Shown piece after piece: positions 1 to 9,594 of a stretch of DNA of 25,865 bases (position 1 is the first letter of the stretch; every line of letters starts with the position of its first letter). The notes beneath the pieces are model-generated. The model worked only from the letters and a program-made list of their open reading frames with translations, had not been told where the DNA came from and did no database searches. Origin of the DNA: Bipalium vagum (taxonomy: Eukaryota; Platyhelminthes; Tricladida; Geoplanidae); contig JBBMKC010170006.1 of NCBI GenBank assembly GCA_037834085.1, positions 1-25,865 of the forward strand, given 5' to 3'. Both the position numbers and the translations under genes were made by a program.

Positions 1-69
1 GTGGTCGTCACCGTCATGGCTGCTTGCAATGAAGAAAAGATTGTCAGCTGCAAGACCATCACCAATTAA
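1..69 (+). CDS. 3' end of an eIF5A-like gene (partial, last codons)
   Basis: The window opens inside a reading frame of 22 codons that stops at 67-69. The peptide (VVVTVMAACNEEKIVSCK, then TITN) fits the last beta strand and tail of translation factor eIF5A, where human has ILITVLSAMTEEAAVAIK: the T-V, A, E-E, V and K positions agree. eIF5A is a cytosolic factor that helps ribosomes through difficult peptide bonds; its hypusine loop would lie upstream of the window. Base composition drops sharply right after the stop, and an AATAAA lies 14 nt downstream, as expected for a true gene end. Only 22 residues are visible, so another protein ending in a similar strand is possible. Confidence 0.5.
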   Translation: MVVTVMAACNEEKIVSCKTITN

Positions 70-82
70 ATTCATTAATTAA

Positions 83-88
83 AATAAA
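83..88 (+). promoter_or_regulatory. Poly(A) signal AATAAA of the eIF5A-like gene
   Basis: A canonical AATAAA hexamer lies 14 nt after the TAA stop. A short 3' UTR of this kind also follows the SMIM4-like gene at 8.48 kb. Confidence 0.5.
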
Positions 89-1205
89 TATGAGTGCTTA
101 ATTAATATTTTATTTTTATCTTCTTTGTTTTAATGTTTGTAATTTGGTTTCTTTTATTCAAAACAAAAATGTTGTGAGGTTTATTTCCAATCAAAAAGAT
201 AAATAAAAAGACCTCCGATTTCAGCGTTGATTAAGATTAAAGTAAGAGATCAAAATCATTTAAACTAAAATATCAAGTCAACTCTCACAATAAATGCAAA
301 GTGAATGAAAAATCAATTACAATGGTTTGAAATCAATTCCTTTTTGATTTGTATTTTGATAATAATAATTAAATGTTTGTTTGATTTAGAGTGATGTTCT
401 TTTTCTATTTCAAAAGAATTTTAAATTCTCTGTTATATTGATCAAATTATAATTAGACGTTTCATAATATCCAAATCTACCGATAAAATTAATAATAATA
501 ATAATAATAAATATTTTTACAGATTTATTTTTCAAAAGATTTCAAGAAAGCTTCATTAGACGAAGTTTAGTCAAAATATAAATATTTTTACTTTATTATT
601 TTATTTTAATTTTATCAAGTCTTTTTCTTTTCTTTCTGTTTTCTTAAATTATACTCCAAACAATTTAATATCGAATCTTATCTTTTTTTCCAACAGCAAA
701 TATTCAACTGTTTGTTTTGTTTCTTTGCGTTTCGGTTTTAGATTTTCTGTTTATTTTTTCATTTGGCATTTTCAAAATCTGTTTTAGTGCTATTTTTGCT
801 TTTTGAATATTTGTTTCAATCCCTGCAGCTCATTTTCCAGCAACAACCAATTTTTAAAAATTGCACATAATATTGAAAATAATAGAAAAATACGTTCACC
901 TTTTTTTAATGCCCCACCGAATTTGATGATATTAATTTTACATAAATATTTTTTACACCATTAAAATTTTTAGATTTTTATTTCCTATTTAAAAAAACTT
1001 TTTTTTCTAAAACTGCTTTTATTCAACCAGAATTGCTCAAACTTGAACAGCGGACTGGTATCGATTTGTGAATGTAAAATTGTTTCTGTCCAATTCTCAT
1101 TCCACTTTTACACAAAAATGGAAATAAAAACTAAGACGTGTGGTGAAAGTGATTTTTAATTATTTAAATAAAGAGTGAAACAGAATTTAAACAAACTGTC
1201 TTTAG
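89..1205. other. AT-rich intergenic DNA with a small AAT microsatellite
   Basis: No coding signal seen on either strand. The stretch is dominated by A and T homopolymers and holds a short (AAT)n run near 490-512. It looks like ordinary intergenic sequence. Confidence 0.6.
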
Positions 1206-1207
1206 TT

Positions 1208-1465
1208 GACCATGGAGAGTCATTTGGAATTAAAACCAAATATAAAAATGGTATAACAACAAAAGATGGAGAAGAACTATCAACATCTTTTAGTGATTTT
1301 TTCTCGTCTTATTTTTTTTTCTTTGTGAACTCTTCCTGACTGCCAACGGACTGAGGTTCAAGTGCAATTTCAAAAATGAAACTTTAGTAATTATTTGGAA
1401 TTAAATATACCGAAAATGGAGAAATAATTGGGGGGAATACTGTCAACGTACTTGTGTTTAAATAA
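1208..1465 (+). pseudogene. Two diverged tandem coding-like segments (unknown family)
   Basis: An open frame at 1208-1339 reads DHGESFGIKTKYKNG, then ITTKDGEELSTSFSDF. A second open frame at 1394-1465 reads FGIKYTENGEIIGGNTVNVL and ends in VFK and a stop. Both begin with FGIK after an AG dinucleotide and share the DNA core 'atttggaattaaa...'. A third weaker relative (YGNPNMK) may lie near 1600. No start codon, no usable frame link between the pieces and no recognised family. They could be remnants of a tandemly repeated extracellular-type module, or chance. Low confidence. Confidence 0.2.
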
Positions 1466-1469
1466 GATG

Positions 1470-3130
1470 AATAAAGTAAGAGAGCGTCTCCATAAGCAAA
1501 GTAATGGTCACCATAAATGATCATCAAACACAAGGCCTTCTAAATAAAAAGAAAGAATAAGGGAAGAATCTTCACTGTTTTAATCACTTCGTGTCATATG
1601 GAAATCCAAATATGAAATAGGTACATTTAAGGGACTAGTTTGGCTTAGATGGATGAAATACTCTCAACGTAAAACCTTAGCTGGATTATTATTAATATAA
1701 CCGTAACATAATTACTAAGAAAACCGTAACAAAAAAAGATGTAAAATTGACAAATGAAAATGAAATGAATTTTAATAATTTTCGGCTACCACAACCACCA
1801 CACAAACTTATCCACTTAAAGGTTACTTTAGTTCATTGTTGATATTGTTCGTTAGAGCCAAACAGCAAGGGCTTGTTAATATTATTTTCATGGCAAAATT
1901 CAAGGTACAATCCTCCGTTAATCAACACGTTCATGAACAAGCGCTCAAAATATCAATAAAGTGCATCCTTAATGTTGTGCCAGAATACATGGGGTAAGCG
2001 AAACAAGACCTTACCATTTCCACTGCAGTTTTTTTTTCTAAAAAGTAATGAGTTTATACATGGCTATACACTGAATGGGAATGTAGTTTAACGCCTGTGA
2101 TTGGACAATTAGACTGTCATTCGGGACGTTGTTAGTTTAAAATCTGTTTCTGGAAAAAAATAAATAATAATAATAATAATAATAATAACAAAGCTTCAAT
2201 CTTGTAATTTTATTTTCCATAAAACTTGCCAGATATTCCAACGAGAGAGAGAATTGATATTCGGAAATCGTGTTTGATTCTGTCACGTTTTCATATTTTT
2301 GAACGCAATCCTGTCCAATGAATTCATATCTGGAGAGTAACGCGATTGCCTTGGACTCAATTTTTTCACAGAAGACTTATGTCATGACAGTCCTACGGGG
2401 ATTGCCATTATTGAAGAAAAGTTCTAAATATCAAACTCATTTCAAATCCAGGATCTTGTGAAAGAAATCCACATAACATCCAGCATTATTATAATAGATT
2501 GGTTACTCTCGAAAACTTAAAATCGGAAATCACCCCAGACATTGCTGATATTAATTATATGAAATTTCATCTCGAATATTTTCCTTCTGGTAATTTTTGG
2601 GAGATCACTCTCTGCGGCCACTCAGCACGAGTTGTCTTATTGAAAAGGTAGCGGATCGAAATACATCTATTTTTCGTCACCAACCACAATAAGAAGGTTC
2701 AGATTTATTATCAAGTTTTGTGCAAATTACACTGTCTCAAGTCTAGACATTGTGATTCTCTGCTGTTCAATGAGGAGCTCCCCTTGCATAGATGCACTTA
2801 ATTTCCTGTTTTTTAGACACAATTCGGTATACTGAAATAAAATCTCAGATCTGTAAGAGTAGGGACTTCTCTGATAAGACGTCTGACGTACAAGTAATGC
2901 TACTGAACTTTTCCACCTCTCGGAAAGCTGTTGAAGACGTCGTTTTCTTTAAATATTAAATACCTTTACTGATACGACTTAAGAGGTGAGACTTAAAATT
3001 GTCACAGGTACATAGATATATGTTATGATAACGGAGAACGCTGATAAGTATCACTAAGCCAAATATAACGCGTGAGAACTGAACATCTGGACTAATTTAA
3101 TCTTTATCAAAAAGGTAACAGACAGCAATT
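1470..3130. other. Intergenic DNA, no gene recognised
   Basis: Neither strand gives a convincing reading frame. A short (AAT)n tract lies at 2161-2189. Given the transposase remnant just downstream, some of this is probably old transposon sequence, but I see no motif in it. Confidence 0.5.
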
Positions 3131-3132
3131 TT

Positions 3133-3560
3133 TTAATAAAATTCTATTTCACAGTATGGACCATGGTCTGGTGCAGGTCTCAACTTTGTAATTTTACCTC
3201 TGCAACCCTGTGGTACGTACGAAGTGTCTATTTTTCTAAGCAAAGTCGTATTCTTTATTTTAATTGTTCAAATTTTTTTGATCTCCAGTTATTTTAATAT
3301 ACAAGAGATTTAAGAAAACCAAAGAAATCTTCGATTGGACGACTTTGTGGAACATTTTTAGGATTGCGATCCTTAGGAACAAAAGGAGGAATGACATACA
3401 AAAAGAGGAATGACAACATATAACAAGCCTTGGATATTGGAATATTTAAATTATTCGAGGACAAATTATCGAGCATCATAAATTCCTGAAACAATTGCGA
3501 TTGTGTAGAATCCACAAGTGGTGGAAATCCAATACCACCAAATAATGAAAGAGTACGAAG
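3133..3560 (-). mobile_element. Tc1/mariner-superfamily (DDE) transposase C-terminal remnant
   Basis: On the minus strand the segment reads FVPKDRNPKNVPQSRPIEDF followed by FGFLKSLVY. This matches the end of a widespread animal DDE transposase: 'FVPK..NPPNVPQARPIEDFWGILK..VY', with the catalytic E in RPIED. After a stop the match goes on as NNWRSKKFEQLK and RIRLCLEK, then in another frame CRGKITKLR and DHGPYCEIEFY, where a natural stop falls at 3133-3135. Upstream, EFMMLDNLSS fits the 'FWPDLAS' strand carrying the second catalytic Asp. At least two frame changes and several stops make it non-functional. The N-terminal half is not recognisable further upstream, and I could not find terminal inverted repeats. 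Confidence 0.7.
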
Positions 3561-4100
3561 TTGGATATCACATTTATGGAATCAAAGTTCAGATGAAAAT
3601 GGGAAAAGTCTTCCCATCCGACTTAGTGGTGAATTCAAAAAATGACCCCTTTGAAAACAAGGGTTTGTGGTGAGCAATGCTGTGAATTATGCAGAAAAGC
3701 TGCGATGATGGATTCAATGAAGGTCAAATCGAAAGTATTGTACAACAAGGTTAAACATTGACTTTCATGAATACATTTCCTTGACTTTCTCGGTTATCAG
3801 TATCACTAAGCCAAACAGTATCAGAGAGCGCAACACGACACAGCTTTAATAGGATCATTGATCCCATTCGGTTCTTAACGTTGACTATAGAAAAATATTA
3901 CCTGAAAAAACTTTAAGAGGATGAAATTATGAAGTTGTCTTAGAAATGGCGGTTGGCGTGGACGAAAAATGTTTTAGTACAACTATCATTTACAAGACAT
4001 TCTTCACCAACCCCAAAGTATACTGCCAAGGAAAAGAGCAAGAGGACCGATGGTCCCCAACAGGACAATGATAATTACACCCATAAATAAAATTTTCACA
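3561..4100. other. Spacer, probably decayed transposon
   Basis: No intact frame. The position immediately 5' of the minus-strand transposase remnant suggests this is its decayed N-terminal half, but no motif is readable. Confidence 0.3.
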
Positions 4101-5500
4101 GATAAAGACACTTTTTTTCGACTGTCCAATTCAAAAGTTACATTTCACATTGAAATGGTTTTTTTGCAGATGTTTTCTTGCTGGAACCAGTCGATGGAGC
4201 CCTTTCTCGAGGTTATGGAAATTCCGAAAAGGTTTGCTAAGGCCTGAGTCTCTTTGTTTGGCTTTCCACCCCAAAATGTTCCTGAAATGATAAAGTGCCA
4301 TTTATTGACTTTTATTTGTTCAATCAGAATCTTCAAATCAAATTGATCCGTGGTCAAAATGCCGAAAACAAGACCCCTTTTCCCAATGTCATTGGAGTAA
4401 CTTTTAATGCTTCGGTAAAAATCTAAATAGTGTGTACAAGCTCCTGTGATTAAAAACGTGACCAGATTGTTTGCCAAGACGAAATAATGAAGGGTTTTAT
4501 TATTGAAATGGGACACGAATTCCCATTTTGGCAAAACAACCATTCTGCTGTTTAAGTAAGACCCCTCTGCGACAATGATGTTGTTTTTGCTGTCAATTTT
4601 TATGGCATTCGATTTACCACCCTTCAAAATTTCATAGACCGATGCAGGCCCACGACTCATGCTAATGTTGACATTCTTCAATATTTGGTAACGAGGTCTA
4701 CTGACCCCTGCGTTTAACTAAAACAATAAAATATACTATAAAATAAGATATAACGTTAACCTTTCCCTTAAATCGATTATTGACAAATATATTGACTTGA
4801 CCGCACTCAGTATTGAATTGACATATATCAAGATAGGCAAACAGAGAACATTTCCAACCCCTGGAATCGTATATGAAAGCCTTGCACCTGACAGACTCAC
4901 ATGCAAGAGCACATGTGATGGAGTTGGGTAATATAATGTTGGTCAAGCTTTGGGATGCACAGGACTGAATTTTCTCATAGTGAACGTTGCCCTTGACATT
5001 CGTTATTAAAACCGTAATTGCGACGAGAAGCATTTTCGAAAAGTGTTCTGCAAAAATGAAAATGCATTGCATCATGTCGTTATTTATGAGATACAAAGAG
5101 GAGAATAGAGCTGAAGAAGAACAAGTACGGCAACAAATTTCCATATTGTTGACAAGGGTGTCTGTTGTTTTGGGTATGAATAAACAAAGAGAGTCTGCGT
5201 TCCTCAGACCGATTTCCAAACAATATTTGATGAAATGCTTTTATTTGTGAAGACAAAAGATTCGTTCTCATCGGTTCCTCTCACAATTGCTCTGGTAGAC
5301 AAAACTTTTTTCATCTACGGCTGTATCAGAGGGCGAATGCGGCGTTTCTGTCTCCGTCATTGTCTTAGAGTGAGACATGATTCCTTCGGAGGAAAAATAT
5401 ATTTTGCAGCTGATTCTCAGAAAAATAAAAGTTTACAATTAATGAGGAAACAGTAAACGATTCTTGTTCCATTCCACAAAATGAGACTTGCTTACCATTT
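4100..5500 (-). repeat. Inverted-duplication arm A (partner 11275-12680)
   Basis: The whole gene A, its intron and about 450 bp of upstream DNA recur in reverse complement at 11.28-12.68 kb. The upstream block shares long runs such as 'ttgctctggtagacaaaa' and 'tatcagagggcgaatgcggc'. Identity is high over exon 1 and the promoter side and patchy over exon 2. Similarity fades just past the stop codons and near 5500. Confidence 0.85.
4145..5033 (-). CDS. Secreted PAN/apple protein with a TCAF N-terminal-like domain (copy A)
   Basis: Two exons, 4761-5033 and 4145-4717, separated by a 43-nt GT-AG intron (4718-4760, phase 0), give 281 residues. Residues 1-15 (MLLVAITVLITNVKG) look like a signal peptide. 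Residues about 20-91 hold seven cysteines (25, 41, 45, 50, 62, 71, 77) in the PAN/apple spacing 'C..AC...C.AFIYD...W.C.LF'. Residues about 105-275 resemble the N-terminal, GATase-like domain of TRPM8 channel-associated factors and their M60-peptidase relatives: NNIIVAEGSYLNSRMVV fits 'GQVLIAASSYGRGRLVVVSHE', and GTFWG then ANLFGISITSRKG fit 'GQAWDW' then 'GNLVTSVAGIYFTDNKG'. No M60 protease domain follows. An upstream AG (tttttgcag) suggests a spliced 5' UTR; the frame stays open further upstream but without a well-supported ATG. The inverted sister copy is at 11.73-12.64 kb. Function is unknown; a secreted binding protein is my inference. Confidence 0.68.
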
Positions 5501-5689
5501 TCCAGGGTAGCACTTGTGTTACCTTCTCCTTTAGAAAAATAGCCGTCACCGATCATGTTTCACTTTCACGTAACAACTTCTCTCTGAAGAGACTTTCATT
5601 ATTGAGTTCCCAATATTTCTCAACGAATAGGTTCAGGTCGTACATATCTTTGGAAACAATGCCTGGAGGAGGGTAAGCATATCAGTATG

Positions 5690-6350
5690 AAAAACTTTCG
5701 ATTTCCTAAATCTTATTGCTGATACTGTTAAACTCTGCCCTCCTGTGAATAAAAAGATTTATAACGGTGGTTTGAGTGACTTTGGCTTCAAATTTATTCA
5801 TAAAGCTGGTTCAAAGTCGCTTCCTATCAATGTAAGACCGTGGAATAAATGTAAAGATTCTCGTGTCTGCAGACGCTGTCACTTTTCTGACGAATCAATG
5901 ACGCATGTATTGCAAAGTTGTTTTCCGAACATGTCATTTTGTACAGATCGTCATAATGTTTGTTTAGAGGAAATTGCTGATGCACTGATATTATTGTGGT
6001 CATGGACAAGAAATGTGAGCTCTTGAGAAATTGCAACGAACGTGTTGATCTTTTGATCACACATGTTGAGAAAAAATGATTTTTCTCATTGATGTCAAAT
6101 GTCCGATGGATATCCTGGAAACTTTCAGGAATTCAGATGAATTCAATTTACCTAAATACGCAGATCTTCGTAATCGATTTCAAGTATTGAAGCCTGATTA
6201 TAAAGTTGTACTGCATACATGCATAATTGGGTCCCTAGGAACAGTACCGACAAAACAGTTGATGTTTTGGAGAAGATCGGTGTACGGATGTCAAAAATTG
6301 GTCCACTTCTCAAGGAATGTGCAACATAAAATATTACATAATCGATAAAG
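5690..6350 (+). mobile_element. R2-superfamily LINE 3' end (zinc knuckle and REL endonuclease), 5' truncated
   Basis: Two overlapping open segments (up to 6026, then 6076-6348) encode the C-terminus of a site-specific-type LINE polymerase. The first carries the knuckle CRRCHFSDESMTHVLQSC (C-x2-C-x8-H-x4-C) followed by RHNVCLEEIADAL. The second, in a different frame, carries the restriction-like endonuclease core: LIDVKCPMD, then NLPKYADLRNRF, PDYKVVLHTC and IIGSLGT. This order is typical of R2/NeSL/HERO-type elements, whose endonuclease nicks the target and primes reverse transcription in the nucleus. The reverse transcriptase domain is absent, so the copy is 5' truncated. One frameshift lies around 6026-6076. 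It abuts the 5' end of arm A. Confidence 0.8.
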
Positions 6351-6520
6351 ATTTGCTAGTGCCATGTTACAGGAATACTGAGATCTATTTAGACCTATGA
6401 TATTCCCCGATGTCAACAAAGCTGGGCGAAGAAGGCTAAAGCAAAATTCTACTAAAGCTGAAGAGCTCAGGTGACAAATATCCATGCAGATCTACGTTGT
6501 CCTGAAGAAATAAACTCAAA

Positions 6521-6653
6521 ATAAACTAGAATCAGCATGAAAATTTTAGCCAATAGAATTAAAGCAAAAAATTATAAGCTTTATTCAAAATAAATATGCA
6601 CAAAGCAAGCATGTCATATCTTAGGAACGGAAACTTATGAATTACCCTAATTT
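6521..6653. repeat. Dispersed direct repeat, copy 1 (partner 24493-24627)
   Basis: About 130 bp beginning 'agaatcagc', continuing 'aattaaagcaaaaaat' and 'aaatatgcacaaa', and ending 'ttaccct', recurs in the same orientation at 24.5 kb. The second copy sits exactly on the 5' side of a mariner remnant, so this is probably a piece of the same element's untranslated end, stranded here without its transposase. Confidence 0.6.
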
Positions 6654-6659
6654 ACAAAG

Positions 6660-7560
6660 TTTCGGTTTAGTAGCTTTACAACTTTAAAATAACCTAAGGC
6701 TTTGACTATTTAGTTTTGTTTGGCTGAACTGTTGCCAGATGAAGATTGTTATATACTGGTAATATTTAAAATTTTAATATGTATTTACTTTTATTTTAGA
6801 GTATGCATCGATTTTTCGTGAGTGAGAATTGAAGAGCGAGTCAAAATTGTACAATTGAAATATAAATATAAATTTAACAATCCTTATCTGACATTGGAGA
6901 GTTCGTCTTGTGTCATGATCACAGCTTCTGCTTGTGTCGTAGCTAGATTGGATTCTATTTCTTCTCCGAAAATGTGACATGTACAAATTACTTGAAAATG
7001 TTGAAAACTTATTCTTTGTATGTTTTTAATCAATTACATCAACTTTCCCCAATGCTCTTTATATGTGATGACTCTCTTGCACATCACGGACGAAGAAGCT
7101 CAAGAATGGATATAGAAAAATTTTCTTAGAAAGAGGATTTAAAGAAGAGCGGCCATTGATTGGTCACAGAGATGACAGGACCTTATCCATGGACCTTTTG
7201 TGTGTTGTGCAGAGTTTATTCAAAACCAATTCCTTCATTGCAGGATTTAAAACAATAAATCATGGATGGACTTGCAAATATGCAAAACAAATTCTGTAAA
7301 AATTTTGCTTCTTTGTTCCTTTTACTAATCTGGAATTTATAGTATCTGAAGTTCTTGATACCATTTTAATATTTATTCTGATGATATGGCGGAGTAGATT
7401 TTCCGTGTGTTCGTATATGTCAAAAAATTGCTTCTCAAGACTGTAGGACTACCCTGTCCTGAAGAATCTAATGTTGTTTTCCGATCAAAATTGATAATAT
7501 TTCGTCAATATTTCACTCAAACATGTTAGAAAGAATAATCTTGAGAACAACACCCCTCCA
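6660..7560. other. Intergenic DNA, no gene recognised
   Basis: No frame with coding character on either strand, and no recognisable repeat. It ends at the TATA box taken as the promoter of the SMIM4-like gene. Confidence 0.5.
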
Positions 7561-7572
7561 TAGCAGTGAGCG

Positions 7573-7580
7573 TATAAAAG
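7573..7580 (+). promoter_or_regulatory. TATA box (TATAAAAG), candidate promoter of the SMIM4-like gene
   Basis: TATAAAAG within 'gcgtataaaagcgagcgg', the only strong TATA element between 7 and 8 kb on this strand. Transcription would start near 7605, about 240 nt before the first candidate exon. Short upstream ATGs at 7618 and after lead to early stops. Confidence 0.4.
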
Positions 7581-7844
7581 CGAGCGGTGTTTGCTGCAGG
7601 TTGTGATTTCATCAACGATGCGACTTCAATTTTAATGAAATTAACCTCAAATACCTGCCTGGAGACTAAAGACAGACCCAGTGATTGATCGAAACTAAGA
7701 CCAGTCCGAAGTAAAACGGTTTTTTAATTAAAGGCTTACACAAAAATTCAATAAATTGGTCGTCACTAAACTTCGTTCATATTAAAGTGCAATTTCACAA
7801 TTATCTCGGATGAAGTTTATTATTTACCTTTTGTTTTTTTAAAG

Positions 7845-8476
7845 TTTTCCAAGCATTTTCAAGACAGTACCGCTGATGTGGTTCGACAAAACGATGATAT
7901 AAATGCGTTGCTGTCATTGGGGACGCTCGAAGGAGAAAATGTAAGTTTTGATTATTAAATCAATATTGTTTTGGTTTGAAAACTCTCGGCCTTTTTTGAA
8001 GACCGCTATAATTTTCTTTTATTTTTTTCAGTGTGAGAATTTTAATTCTTAAAAATTTGGACTTTTTTGGTCTCAAAAGAGAAAAGAAATTTTATTACGA
8101 AAAATAGAACCGGAAAAATCAATTTTGATTAATTTGTTCTTTTCTTATTAATTAATAAAATTCTTTGGTAAAGTTTTCCGACATAATTCACTTTTATCGC
8201 ACTTGTTTTAATATTCCAATTAATTCAACTTCGAACGGCGCTCGTTTGATCGAACTATCTTTGTTTTAGATCGCCAAACTTCGCACGGCAGTCCAGTCGA
8301 TCCCCGGAGAGTCCGTTTTTGGCAAGTACCGATTCCTGCCACTCTTCTTCGCGCTGGGGGCTCTCATCGAGTTCAGCATGATCAAGCTGACGGTGAACGG
8401 CGTCAACTTTTACTCGACCTACAAACGGCGCCACGGGATAAGTGTGCCCGAAGGAGAACACGACGATTTGACTTGA
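7845..8476 (+). CDS. SMIM4: SMIM4/UQCC5-like mitochondrial complex III assembly protein (copy B)
   Basis: The terminal exon 8270-8476 encodes 68 residues that match animal SMIM4 (UPF0640) closely: VPGKQRFGIYRFLPFFFVLG in human, IPGESVFGKYRFLPLFFALG here, then IEFSMIKLTVNGVNFYSTYK for the membrane segment and tail. In mammals this small inner-membrane protein helps assemble cytochrome bc1 and contacts the mitoribosome. A preceding exon, 7845-7940, ends at a strong donor (AAAAT|gtaag), is exactly 32 codons in phase 0, and reads FSKHFQDSTADVVRQNDD then INALLSLGTLEGEN; this extension is not part of known SMIM4 and no initiator Met is found for it. The intron is 329 nt. The exon is much more GC-rich than its surroundings. 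I am confident of the terminal exon and unsure of the 5' structure. An inverted copy lies at 14892-15098. Confidence 0.82.
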
Positions 8477-8488
8477 TTGTGTGGTGAA

Positions 8489-8494
8489 AATAAA
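8489..8494 (+). promoter_or_regulatory. Poly(A) signal AATAAA of the SMIM4-like gene
   Basis: AATAAA lies 13 nt after the TGA stop. The inverted copy has AATAAT at the same place, so the signal is changed there. Confidence 0.6.
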
Positions 8495-9055
8495 TGTTTG
8501 TTTGGTTTTTGAGAGGATTTTTCTCGTTGGATATTTCTTTAGAAGAGAGCAGTGGTATCTCTTAGATAGAAACACTGCGGCTGCGTAAAAATGAGTAAAA
8601 TGTCGTCGGTGCCATGGCCACATTCTCCCGGTTATGAATTATGTGTCACTTCTGAGCCCTGGTGGTTAAGATCAGGACAAGAAGAGGAACTCTTTTTTTA
8701 TCGTCGCTGAGGTCCGGTGAATAAACCAAGCAATGAAGACACCTCGGCCATACTTCCCTGTCTTCGTTGCCGTCGTTGATTGACCATTTCCCAATCTCAT
8801 TATTGGATTATCTTAAAGGAAGACCGTTCCGTTTTTTTGTGCAAACACGGTGCAAAGGGTTGGTGGAATCAATAGTTACCAGGAACACGTTGTCCAAGTT
8901 TATTTCGTTAGATTATCGACCCCTTTTGTAATGTTTGTTACGACCTTACGTCACAAAGGTATTTTATTATTGACGGAGATGAAGCGTTCCTACTACCAAG
9001 GTAAAAGTCTTCAGGAGCCTCCATCATCCTTCACCTCAATCCTTGACACATTTAC

Positions 9056-9280
9056 CTGTGGTGATGACTGTTTCAAAGTGTCTGGAGCTCGTTGTTCTGG
9101 GAAGTACTTCTCAGTGAATTTTCCAGTGCTTAGACTTGGAAGTGACGAAGTGTCTTTGAGGACAGAGAGGGCCCAGTTGACGTTGTGGTTCGATCGATGG
9201 CAATTGTCTTCGGCCTGTCCGCATGAGTCTTCGCTGCTGTCTTTGTTACACCGCCAATTGGCCGGAGAACGCAGCTCAAT
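9056..9280 (-). CDS. Candidate coding exon of unknown protein (unit C, left copy)
   Basis: A 75-codon open segment on the minus strand ends at a textbook donor (CCACAG|gtaaat). It reads IELRSPANWRCNKDSS, then EDSCGQAEDNCHRSNHNVNW and further Ser/Pro-rich sequence. The inverted copy at 13296 encodes MELRTPADWKC: the changes in this stretch (I/M, S/T, N/D, R/K) are mostly conservative, which suggests the frame was once coding in both. A conserved TATA box lies 41-50 nt upstream. In the left copy the expected ATG is ATT, so translation would need another start, or the gene is decaying. No family recognised, and the next exon was not found. Confidence 0.4.
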
Positions 9281-9320
9281 TTCCGGGGATAAAATGCTCT
9301 GGTCTTAACTGATTGCTTTC

Positions 9321-9330
9321 CTTTTATATC
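9321..9330 (-). promoter_or_regulatory. TATA box (GATATAAAAG) of unit C, left copy
   Basis: GATATAAAAG on the minus strand, conserved with about 200 bp of upstream DNA in the right copy at 13247-13256. The spacing to the predicted start codon position is the same in both. Confidence 0.55.
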
Positions 9331-9594
9331 TCATCGATTTACCCTGCACCCTTTTCGCATAATTCCAAATTATTTTCATTAGCTGTTGACTGTCATTTGG
9401 GACACTCAAGATCGTCTTAAAATTCACTGTCATTTATCACAAGGGTAGGAAGCACTCTTAAACGGATTTTAGAACCGAAATCTCCGAATTGACATTGTTA
9501 CCCTACCCCTAAAATTGAATCCGTGGACATTGTTTTAAAATGTCGAGGATCAGATAATGAGGGTCGCATAAAAGTCGTGGCTATTTGAAAGCGA

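Larger units (their letters stand above)
7940..9590. repeat. Inverted-duplication arm B-C (partner 13000-15425)
   Basis: From the SMIM4 intron through the terminal exon, a spacer (shared run 'tcgtcggtgccat'), and the TATA promoter of unit C, the sequence recurs in reverse complement at 13.0-15.42 kb. The right arm is longer because an R2-like LINE fragment and other DNA sit in it at about 13.44-14.3 kb. The last recognisable similarity on the left is near 9590. Confidence 0.8.

Noticed and set aside
4050-4247. 65-codon plus-strand frame
   Set aside because: Antisense to the end of the PAN/TCAF-like gene and its 3' flank, with no motif.
8255-8623. 122-codon minus-strand frame
   Set aside because: It is the antisense shadow of the SMIM4-like terminal exon and its 3' flank.
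8658-8690. tRNA-like 'tggttaag' stretch
   Set aside because: No B box or cloverleaf could be found nearby, and the inverted copy has changed the motif.
8850-9308. 152-codon plus-strand frame
   Set aside because: It overlaps the minus-strand exon that has a splice donor and cross-copy amino-acid conservation; the plus frame is not kept in the inverted copy.
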